From contig DTZQ01000116.1 in assembly GCA_012961305.1 (NCBI GenBank), positions 1 through 12,136 on the forward strand: 12,136 nt of DNA, given 5' to 3'. The notes under the pieces are model-generated. The model searched no databases and was not told the DNA's origin. It was given only the letters and a program-made list of their open reading frames with translations. This document shows positions 5,795-12,136 of the stretch, piece by piece (the stretch's first letter is position 1; every line of letters starts with the position of its first letter). Both the position numbers and the translations under genes were made by a program. Origin of the DNA: Armatimonadota bacterium. GTDB taxonomy: Bacteria > Armatimonadota > UBA10988 > DTZQ01.

Positions 5795-7441
5795 TTACTC
5801 CTTTTGCCCTTGAAACCGCCGCACTTCGGTGGGGGCCAATTCCAATCTCGTCCAAACCCCTTCTCCAGCCCAGCGCCACCGCAGGGCAACTGCCTCTGCC
5901 CCCTGGTTGTAAAAGAGCACTTCTGAGCCTCCCTCCAGGAAGGGTCGCACCAGGGTGAGCAAAGTTGAAGGCAGGGGTTCGCCATTCACCTGCTCAACCT
6001 CCAGGAGCGGCACCGTTGCCCCGTAAACCTCCTCCGTGCCCAGCAACAGCGGGCCGTAGCAGCCGGTCACGCTTCCCACGCCCCAGTTGCGTCCGTGTCC
6101 GGCGGCCACAGAGCATATCGCCGCGCCCATGTCGGCATGTTCCCGTCCGCCCCGGAGCACCCGTCGGGCCAGCGCCAAACGGCGGGCAGCCATCTCCAGC
6201 GCGCGCCGGGCAAGGGTGACTTCGCCTGTGAGTTGGTAGGCTAAAGTCAGGGCCGCCGGCGAAGGTTCATGGGTCGGCTCGATGAAACCCGCCTCGGTCC
6301 AATGTCCCCAGCGAACCATATCATTTCTCCGACCCACCCCTGAGTCACGGCGGGTACGCTGTTCCTCTACCCACAGCACCAGGGGCCGTTCGTCCGGAGG
6401 CGGAAATTTCCGTACTTGTGCACGCAGGGCTTCGTCCAGTGAAGAATCGCCAAAGGCCCGGCGGTATGCACTTAGGGCCGCGGCCCCCGGGTCAGCGTAA
6501 GGGTCGGGCAGACTGGCCACCAGCGGCTCCACGATGCGCCGCGCGGCCTCGGGGAAGAGGGGGTCAGGTTGCAAGCGGTAGAGGTCAGCAAAAACGGTCA
6601 CCGCGCCGGAGGCCAATAGGTTCTCCACCCCGGCCAAGGGGTCGCCCGGCGCATGGTGATGGGCCGCGCCCAGGTTCTGGAGGGTCGGGGTGTGCAGGTC
6701 CTCCGGATAAAGAGGCCGCCCGTCCAAATCCCAGAGTACCGGTAGAGGACCCGCAGGAACCGCCAGAAGGCGCTCGGCCCATCCTCGCCCGTAGCGCCAA
6801 GCCCACTGCGCATAACGTTGTTCCCCGAACACCCGATAAGCAGCCAGAGCCAGGTGGAGGAACCGGAAATGCTCGGCGGCCTGGTAGGCAAACCGGGGGT
6901 CGTCCGACACCTGGCGGGTGCCCAAGTGGTAACTGCGGAAGACGTCGCGTTGGTAGTCGTACCAGGCGGGAATGCCCGGCGCCCAGTTCCCCAGATGATG
7001 AACTACATCCTTTAGCAGTTTGCGGGCTGTTTCGTCGGTGGGGAACAAGCCCAGGTAGCGGCAGAGGAAGAGGACGAAGGGTTCGGGGCCGTGGTGGGCA
7101 TCCGCGCTCGGCCGGTAGCCGTGATAGCACTCCCGCTGCACCCAAGCGGCCAAACCTGCCAAGAGGCTTTGCAGATGTTCCCGCACGGCCGGGCGGCGAG
7201 TCAACAGGTAGTGGGGAATCCAAGCCAGGGCATAGTTGGCCTCGTCCTCTCCCCCACCCTGGGGACCGGGTGGGTCTAAGCGCCGACTTTGGGCCAACCA
7301 GCGGTCCAATTCTTCGGTCAACCGGGCGCGCTGCTGGGCGCAGCGAGCCAGTTCCTTACTCATAATCCCCGGCTCCTTTGGAGGGGCAGCCAAAGAGGTT
7401 AAGACAGGCACCAGGAAGCCGGTGATGCTTGGGAAGACCAT
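5795..7441 (-). CDS. Unrecognised 548-residue helical protein, possible alpha/alpha-toroid (six-hairpin) carbohydrate enzyme
   Basis: I do not recognise the family. The body is rich in amphipathic helices and aromatic residues up to about residue 430, then passes into a short beta-rich tail (about 475-545), the usual plan of six-hairpin glycosidases and polysaccharide lyases. Conspicuous patches that could line an active site are YHGYRPSADAHHGPEP (106-121), AAHHHAPGDPLAG (259-271), MVRWGHWTEAGFIEPTHEP (375-393) and AGHGRNWGVGSVTGCYGP (447-464). The ATG at 7441 leaves 36 bases after the oxidoreductase gene and gives a hydrophobic N-terminus (GFLVPVLTSLAAP) that lacks basic residues, so it is a poor signal peptide. 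An alternative ATG at 7363 has a better-placed AAAGGAG 9 bases upstream and gives 522 residues. The position in a cluster of carbohydrate-related genes supports a glycan-linked role, but no activity can be assigned. Confidence 0.8.
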   Translation of the reverse strand: MVFPSITGFLVPVLTSLAAPPKEPGIMSKELARCAQQRARLTEELDRWLAQSRRLDPPGPQGGGEDEANYALAWIPHYLLTRRPAVREHLQSLLAGLAAWVQRECYHGYRPSADAHHGPEPFVLFLCRYLGLFPTDETARKLLKDVVHHLGNWAPGIPAWYDYQRDVFRSYHLGTRQVSDDPRFAYQAAEHFRFLHLALAAYRVFGEQRYAQWAWRYGRGWAERLLAVPAGPLPVLWDLDGRPLYPEDLHTPTLQNLGAAHHHAPGDPLAGVENLLASGAVTVFADLYRLQPDPLFPEAARRIVEPLVASLPDPYADPGAAALSAYRRAFGDSSLDEALRAQVRKFPPPDERPLVLWVEEQRTRRDSGVGRRNDMVRWGHWTEAGFIEPTHEPSPAALTLAYQLTGEVTLARRALEMAARRLALARRVLRGGREHADMGAAICSVAAGHGRNWGVGSVTGCYGPLLLGTEEVYGATVPLLEVEQVNGEPLPSTLLTLVRPFLEGGSEVLFYNQGAEAVALRWRWAGEGVWTRLELAPTEVRRFQGQKE

Positions 7442-7477
7442 TCCTTAGCAACTCCAAATTGTGGACGCGCAGGGCAT

Positions 7478-8758
7478 TTACCTAACGCTTATCCCCGGTA
7501 TGGGCAGGACGTGCTCCTGAGGGATTTCAACCGTGCCTTTCTCAAAATCTTCGGCAGTCGGTTTCAGGGTGAGATGGTAGAGTTCAGGCTTCTTATCAGG
7601 GTCTACCATGATTTCGTTCCAGAACACCCGCTGTCCTGTGTAGGCAGAAATACGCCCCATAATGGCCGCGGCGGTGGACTCAGCCACGGCACGCGCCTGG
7701 TCAAGCGGTTCGCCTTGGTTCACGTAGTAGAGCACGTCAATCTGCTCTTGGACGTGGCTACTTGGGCCCCGAGGCAGGTCAGGGGGCAGTGGCGATTGCT
7801 GCGGCTTGGGGTAGTCGCTGCCGTTGGTTTTGCCCTTCTCGTAGATGAACTCGTGCCCAACCCAGTTCCAGCAACCGCTGACCTGACGGCACATGGAGTG
7901 GATGTGAACCCCCTCGCCGTAGTCAAAGTCCACGCTGAAGAAGTCATACATGTCGCCCGCGGGACGACGAGCCCGTCCCCCAAAGCCCACCGCACTAACG
8001 GGTGGGCGGCCACAAAACCAGTTGGCAATGTCAATGTTGTGCACGTGCTGCTCAACGAGGTGGTCGCCGGAGAGCGCAAGCCAGTTCTGCCAGGTCCGTA
8101 TCAGGTCCTCAGCGCTCTGGGGGTTAATGGAACTGGTCTGAAACATGTGACCGATACAGAAGGAGACTCGACCCGCGTAGAGTTGGCCAAAGGATTTCTC
8201 AACCGCGAGGGCCTGGTGGGTCAGGATGAAGTTCCAATCATGACGCATCTCGGTGCCGGCGATGATGACGAGGCCTTTCTTCTTCGCCACCTCGCCCGCG
8301 GCAATGACCCGCCGGCAGCCGGGTGGGTCCACCGCCACAGGCTTTTCAATGAAGGCGTGCTTGCCCGCCTGGACCGCCGCCTCAAGATGCAGGGGACGGA
8401 AAAGCGGTGGTGTGGCCATCAACACAATTTCGGCCTCGGTCTCCAAAAGGGCCCGATAGGAGGTCGGACCGCCAAAACAGCGCTCCGGCGGTACGTTGAA
8501 CTGCTTACCCGCCCGGAGCGCTCGCTCCTTGAAGTAGTCGGCGAGGGCAACCACCTTGACGTTGAAGCCAAGAATTTTGCCCGCTTCCAGGGCATCCACC
8601 ACGGCCCCGCGTCCGCGCCCACCGCAACCGATGAGACCTATCTTGAAGGTTTTCTCCCCCCTCGCAGCGCTGAGAATGGTCGGGGTGCTGAACGCTACAC
8701 CTGCACCCAACGCAGTTTGCAGGAAATCACGCCGGGAAAGTTTGGTCCGCTTCATCAT
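7478..8758 (-). CDS. Tat-exported Gfo/Idh/MocA-family oxidoreductase
   Basis: A 426-residue protein. The Tat signal is SRRDFLQ (8-14) followed by a hydrophobic region (TALGAGVAFSTPTILSA) ending near residue 32. The Rossmann domain has KIGLIGCGGRGRG (39-51), the glycine-rich turn common in exported members. The dinucleotide-site hallmark EKP is at 138-140 (FIEKPVAVDP). The C-terminal domain has GDHLVEQHVHNIDIANW (231-247), whose His residues occupy the usual catalytic region. These enzymes oxidise or reduce hydroxyls of sugars, often with a tightly bound NAD(P) that lets them work outside the cytoplasm; GH109 glycosidases share the fold. The start is ATG 8758: GGGAGG lies 5 bases before it, whereas the in-frame GTG at 8764 overlaps that site. 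ATG 8755 is also possible. The gene lies 25 bases after the UroD-family gene and 36 before the 548-residue protein, so it is very probably in the same operon. Confidence 0.92.
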   Translation of the reverse strand: MMKRTKLSRRDFLQTALGAGVAFSTPTILSAARGEKTFKIGLIGCGGRGRGAVVDALEAGKILGFNVKVVALADYFKERALRAGKQFNVPPERCFGGPTSYRALLETEAEIVLMATPPLFRPLHLEAAVQAGKHAFIEKPVAVDPPGCRRVIAAGEVAKKKGLVIIAGTEMRHDWNFILTHQALAVEKSFGQLYAGRVSFCIGHMFQTSSINPQSAEDLIRTWQNWLALSGDHLVEQHVHNIDIANWFCGRPPVSAVGFGGRARRPAGDMYDFFSVDFDYGEGVHIHSMCRQVSGCWNWVGHEFIYEKGKTNGSDYPKPQQSPLPPDLPRGPSSHVQEQIDVLYYVNQGEPLDQARAVAESTAAAIMGRISAYTGQRVFWNEIMVDPDKKPELYHLTLKPTAEDFEKGTVEIPQEHVLPIPGISVR

Positions 8759-8783
8759 TGTCACCTCCCAAAGGTCATTCTGC

Positions 8784-9926
8784 TTACCGCCATTCCCTTA
8801 TCGTCTCCACCAGGGCCAGTAAGTTTTCGGGCGGGGTTGGGGAGACAATCTGATTGGAGCAGCCTACGACGATGCTGCCGCTGCGCTTCGCTTCCTCTAA
8901 ACAGGAAAGGGTTTCCGCAATGACTTCCTCCTTGGTGCCCCGATGCAGAGTGTAAGAACTGATGTTGCCCAGCAGGGTCAAATGGGGAAACCGGGCGCGC
9001 AGTTGCCCTAAGTCCATTCCTGCGCGGCGGTCAATTTCGTAGAAGCCGTCCACTCCTGACCGGCCGAAAAGGTCATCGGCCACCGGCCAGAGGTTACCAT
9101 CACTGGCGAAGAGGTGATAGACCCCCTGCTGCTGGCAGGCAGCCGAAATGCGTTCCAGCCGGGGCAGCATCAGTTCCCGAAAGGCACGGGGGGAGTAGAG
9201 GGGCCCCTCGTTGGAGGCGAAGTCACCGCCCCCGAAGAGGTAGCGAAACCCATGCGGCGCAAGGAAGGCGATGTTGCGTACCGCTCGTTCTACTTGCACG
9301 TCCAATAGTCGGGCGACCAAATCGGGCCGAGCCGCAACGGCCGCCAGCCAAATTTCCTCCCGCGGAATGCCTAACCCTACCCCTCCTACGCGCACCGCCC
9401 GCTCCTCCCCCCACAGGCGCTGGGCCCGAAAGGCAAAGCCAAAATTTTCCTCCCCCGGCTGGTAGTCCTCTACGGCCTTCTCCGCCGCCGCCACCTGCTT
9501 CTCCAAATCCGCGAAGGTGGGCTCCACCTTCGGCCCCCAGTCAATCACCTGGTAGAGTTCCGTCTCCGGGTCAAAGCGCCGCACTTGCCATTTTCCCTCC
9601 AGGTCGCCGTAGAGGAAGGTGTATTCGTCTATCCGCTGCCGAGGCTTTTCTGCCAACCGCCAGTAATCGGGGCGAATGAGGTCCTGGTCGAGGACTAAGG
9701 CCAAATCAAGGGCATCACGAAAGGAACGCTCCAAAAACTCCTGATGGGCCTCTTCGCCCTCCCACAGGGCTTGGGCCTCCCGCCATTGCTGAATGCCCCC
9801 ACCCACATAGGCCTCCCGTCCAAGTAGTATGGAAGCAGCACGCGCGGAAAAACCAATGTGGTGGATAGGTACCCGGTCGGTTTCCCGATGGGCAAACGCT
9901 GCTTCCACCCGTTCCCTGGGAGACAT
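8784..9926 (-). CDS. Uroporphyrinogen decarboxylase-family (URO-D/MtaA-like) protein, not HemE
   Basis: A 380-residue cytoplasmic protein with URO-D family landmarks: the N-terminal RERVEAAFAHRETDRVP (4-20), GGGDFASNEGPLYSPRAFRELMLPRLERI (232-260), a strand ending YHLFASDGNLWPVADDL (270-286), GNISSYTLHRGTKEEV (320-335) and a C-terminal VSPTPPENLLAL (361-372). It lacks the RQAGR arginine motif that HemE uses to hold porphyrinogen carboxylates, so heme synthesis is unlikely. Corrinoid methyltransferases such as MtaA use a His-x-Cys zinc site; here the equivalent stretch is HLFASDG with no Cys, so the classic zinc site is also absent. The start ATG at 9926 has AGAGG 6 bases upstream. It follows the glycosidase gene by 98 bases. 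Divergent family members are common beside glycan-degradation genes in several environmental phyla, with no known reaction. A methyl-transfer or decarboxylation role is only conjecture. Confidence 0.85.
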   Translation of the reverse strand: MSPRERVEAAFAHRETDRVPIHHIGFSARAASILLGREAYVGGGIQQWREAQALWEGEEAHQEFLERSFRDALDLALVLDQDLIRPDYWRLAEKPRQRIDEYTFLYGDLEGKWQVRRFDPETELYQVIDWGPKVEPTFADLEKQVAAAEKAVEDYQPGEENFGFAFRAQRLWGEERAVRVGGVGLGIPREEIWLAAVAARPDLVARLLDVQVERAVRNIAFLAPHGFRYLFGGGDFASNEGPLYSPRAFRELMLPRLERISAACQQQGVYHLFASDGNLWPVADDLFGRSGVDGFYEIDRRAGMDLGQLRARFPHLTLLGNISSYTLHRGTKEEVIAETLSCLEEAKRSGSIVVGCSNQIVSPTPPENLLALVETIREWR

Positions 9927-9991
9927 AAGTATCCTCTCTTCCTTCCCGCAGTGGCTGTATCAGGGTAGAGGGAGGGCCTCTGGCCATTGAT

Positions 9992-10013
9992 AGCCACCGA
10001 TTTGGGGGTGGCT
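9992..10013. repeat. Intercistronic stem-loop after the glycosidase gene
   Basis: AGCCACC and GGTGGCT are perfect 7-base arms around an 8-base loop, beginning 11 bases after the glycosidase stop codon on the minus strand. No T-run follows, so it is more likely an mRNA-stabilising or processing hairpin, or a weak attenuator, than a full terminator. Confidence 0.4.
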
Positions 10014-10024
10014 GAAGGGAACAC

Positions 10025-12136
10025 TCACAGCGGCCAGGGACGCTGGCGCTTGCGTTCCCGCTCCTCGGCCCGGCCAAGCCACTCAACAGCGTGAACGAGC
10101 AGGGCCAGTTCGGCCTCGCTGGGCTCCACGTCCCGGTCGCGGGGGTCTAACCCCAACGCCAGTCCACAGGCCACATAGCGGCCCCTTCCCCACTCGCCGA
10201 TGATGACTAAAGGTTTCTCCGCACTGCCCACCAGTACCGTACCCTTTTCGCCCGCCTGCAGCACAATGTGGTCGTAGTAGGTGTGCTCGTAGGTCTGGTC
10301 CAGAGCCAGGCCGGCCGTAATGGCATGTTCCTGAGCGATACGCCACTGTTTGGTTTCCTCGCGGGCAGCGCCTTGGGCTATTTCCGGCAGGATGGCCGGC
10401 AGGTCGCGGAAGCCGACGGCATCGTGGGTGACCAACAGACCCCCTCCTTGCTCCACAAAGGCCCGCAGGGCAGCTACCCATTCCCCGCGCGGACCCCGGC
10501 CGGGACGCGGTTGGGCTAAAATGAGCACCTCACATTGGCGTAGCGTTTCCTCGTCCAGGGTCCGCAGCAGGAAGGGCCGCACTCCCCGGACCCGCTGGAG
10601 GGCACGGTAAATTCCCCCGCTGCCGTAGCCCCGAGGCCAAATTCCCACTTTAATCCCCTTTCCCCGCGGCGGGCGATATTTGGCCTGTTCTGCCTCGTAC
10701 ACGGAGCGCGTGATAGTGGTCACCATTGGCCCCCGCACGAGGATGGGTTCGTACTCCCAAGAGCCCCGGCGGCGTCCCCTTCCGGCAAAAGCCAGGCGGA
10801 ACCGTCCCGCCGGGAGGGTCAGATGCAATTCTTTCCTCTCCCCAACCAGAAGGCGAAGTTGGCCGAAGTTCAGTATCGGCTCATCGTTCGGGGCTCTCAG
10901 TTCCACCGCGCCCCGCACATAGGCCCATCGTTCTTCCCGGACCGGCGTGCGCTCCAGTTCTACGCTGACGGTGATGGGCTTGCCCTCCAAGTACCAGCGT
11001 CCGCCGTACTCCGGCAGGCCCGGCGGGAGGTGGAACTTCACCCGCGCCGCCAGGTGGGTTGGCCGGGCCGCAACTGCGGTTACCCCCCGATGCAAGGCTG
11101 GCAGGAACCTCTCCCCGAATTGGCTGCTGTGCTGGAAAATGACAAACCCATCCGCTCCGTATTGCCGGGCCAGATTGATTTGCTCTACCGTGCGGACAGG
11201 GTCGGGGTGCCGGAAGGCCCCAATGCCGATGTACAGCGGAACGCGTCCTGCTACCCACCCCGCCTGTCGCTGCACCCAGCGCACCAGACGGTCGTTGTTC
11301 GGAGTGTAGTCCATAGGGCAGACGAAATCCAAGTAACCTCGTTCAATCCACAGGCGCGTGTCCTGGCCGATGGACTCCCGACTGTCCGCCCAATCGGCAA
11401 ACACCGCGGCTGAAATCTTGATGCGGGGCCGGATTTTGCGGGCCTCCTTGCTCACCGCGGCCACTAATTTGGTTATCTGCTCCCGGCGCCACCGGGCAAA
11501 AATCTGCCGGTACGGGCCAGTGATGACCTCCTCGGGCCAGTTCTGCACCTTTACCCCGGTCTCTTTCTCAAACCGCTGACGGGCCCCTTCGCTGTAGTCA
11601 GCGTTGGCATGAGGATAGCGGATGTAATCGAAGTGAATCCCATCTACATTGTAGTTGCGCACCACTTCCAGCATGGCGTCGCGTTCCAGGGCGAAATTGT
11701 CCGGGTGGGAGGGACTCAACCATTTGATTTCGTTCCCCTCGCGGTCCGCCTGCAAGCGGCCCTCGGCCCGCAGTTTTTGGACGAACTCCTCCGGCGCCGG
11801 CCCGAGGTTGTAGTTGACCTTCCACACGTGCAGTTCGAGGCCGTATTTCCGGCACCAGTAGAGGCATTCTGCAATCTGGTCGTAGGTAGCAGTTTGGGCA
11901 ATGGGCAAATAGCGGCTGGGGTAATGGGCCACGCCGCCCCAGAGCATGTTGGGGAAAATGGCGTTGAAACCGTTCTCCGCCAAAACGCGAATGGTCTTTT
12001 CCCAGCCCCAGCCGGGCACGCCGTAGGCACTGTGAATCCAGGCTGCGCGTAGTTCCGGCCTGCGGCTGGGTTGGAGGGCATAAAAGGCGTTGGCCGCCTG
12101 CTGGGTCGCGCTCAGGGCTGTGTCCAGGGCCTGGGG
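10025..12136 (-). CDS. GHL10/DUF187-type family 10 glycosylhydrolase with C-terminal amidotransferase-like domain, 5' end outside window
   Basis: An open frame of 703 residues reaching the right window edge with no stop, so the true start and any signal peptide lie outside; a GTG at 12019 is internal to the conserved domain. The TIM-barrel domain begins near ELRAAWIHS (28-36). It includes HVWKVNYN (103-110), the family hallmark DGIHFDYIRYP (165-175), KISAAVFADW and CPMDYTPN (273-280), and ends near residue 350. A beta-sandwich-like segment follows (about 365-470). The last part, from KVGIWPRG (496-503) through LLVTHDAVGFRD (567-578) and HTYYDH (618-623), resembles a ThuA/class I glutamine-amidotransferase-like fold without an obvious catalytic Cys. 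Characterised GHL10 relatives cleave glycans, including bacterial exopolysaccharide or peptidoglycan-derived chains. It is the first visible gene of the cluster. Substrate is unknown. Confidence 0.88.
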   Translation of the reverse strand, partial: PQALDTALSATQQAANAFYALQPSRRPELRAAWIHSAYGVPGWGWEKTIRVLAENGFNAIFPNMLWGGVAHYPSRYLPIAQTATYDQIAECLYWCRKYGLELHVWKVNYNLGPAPEEFVQKLRAEGRLQADREGNEIKWLSPSHPDNFALERDAMLEVVRNYNVDGIHFDYIRYPHANADYSEGARQRFEKETGVKVQNWPEEVITGPYRQIFARWRREQITKLVAAVSKEARKIRPRIKISAAVFADWADSRESIGQDTRLWIERGYLDFVCPMDYTPNNDRLVRWVQRQAGWVAGRVPLYIGIGAFRHPDPVRTVEQINLARQYGADGFVIFQHSSQFGERFLPALHRGVTAVAARPTHLAARVKFHLPPGLPEYGGRWYLEGKPITVSVELERTPVREERWAYVRGAVELRAPNDEPILNFGQLRLLVGERKELHLTLPAGRFRLAFAGRGRRRGSWEYEPILVRGPMVTTITRSVYEAEQAKYRPPRGKGIKVGIWPRGYGSGGIYRALQRVRGVRPFLLRTLDEETLRQCEVLILAQPRPGRGPRGEWVAALRAFVEQGGGLLVTHDAVGFRDLPAILPEIAQGAAREETKQWRIAQEHAITAGLALDQTYEHTYYDHIVLQAGEKGTVLVGSAEKPLVIIGEWGRGRYVACGLALGLDPRDRDVEPSEAELALLVHAVEWLGRAEERERKRQRPWPL

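Noticed and set aside
6418..7365. A 315-codon plus-strand frame rich in Arg, Pro and Gly
   Set aside because: Its composition is typical of an antisense shadow of GC-rich coding DNA; the minus-strand protein there has a natural amino-acid make-up and operon context.
7511..8923. A long open frame of 470 codons on the plus strand opposite the Gfo/Idh gene
   Set aside because: It is antisense to a gene with clear Tat, Rossmann and EKP motifs, runs across the boundary into the URO-D gene, has no family motif, and arises from the codon bias of the real gene.
8784..9926. Assignment of the URO-D-family gene as hemE
   Set aside because: The RQAGR substrate-binding motif is absent and no other heme-biosynthesis gene is nearby.

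Overview
The window reads as a GC-rich bacterial chromosome segment with bacterial promoters, Shine-Dalgarno sites and Tat-exported enzymes. The gene mix (Tat-exported Gfo/Idh/MocA and sugar-isomerase-like proteins, a non-heme UroD-family protein, a GHL10/DUF187 glycosidase, TM287/288-type ABC exporters) is what one meets in uncultured Armatimonadota, Planctomycetota or Chloroflexota. That placement is an inference from gene content only. No RNA gene, CRISPR array, transposase or integrase is visible.

Left part (1-3447, minus strand): two adjacent half-transporter genes form a heterodimeric ABC exporter. The promoter-proximal subunit (3447-1702) has a degenerate ATP site: Asp in place of the catalytic Glu, and Gln in place of the switch His. 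The second subunit (1566 to beyond base 1) keeps the catalytic Glu but has an altered signature, LSVGQ. This is the asymmetric layout of TM287/TM288 and BmrC/BmrD. The first gene is preceded by a perfect consensus sigma-70 promoter whose 17-bp spacer holds an inverted repeat. The second gene has its own inverted repeat just before its ribosome binding site, and a possible second promoter.

Middle (3448-4805): a 366-base divergent intergenic region carries the exporter promoter, a C-rich repeat-like segment and a palindrome. It is followed by a plus-strand gene for a 3-hydroxyisobutyrate-dehydrogenase-family reductase (3814-4731). This gene converges on the right-hand cluster across a short gap containing a nested palindrome.

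Right part (4806-12136, minus strand): five co-directional genes with short gaps look like an operon. In transcription order they are a GHL10-type glycosidase with a C-terminal amidotransferase-like domain (5' end outside the window), a UroD-family protein, a Tat-exported Gfo/Idh/MocA oxidoreductase, an unrecognised helical protein that may be an alpha/alpha-toroid enzyme, and a Tat-exported AP-endonuclease-2-type TIM-barrel protein. The pair of exported Gfo/Idh and TIM-barrel proteins resembles the partners of oxidative (3-keto) glycoside cleavage. The best working idea is therefore a carbohydrate-dismantling locus with at least one component, the 548-residue protein, of unknown function. The substrate cannot be read from the sequence.
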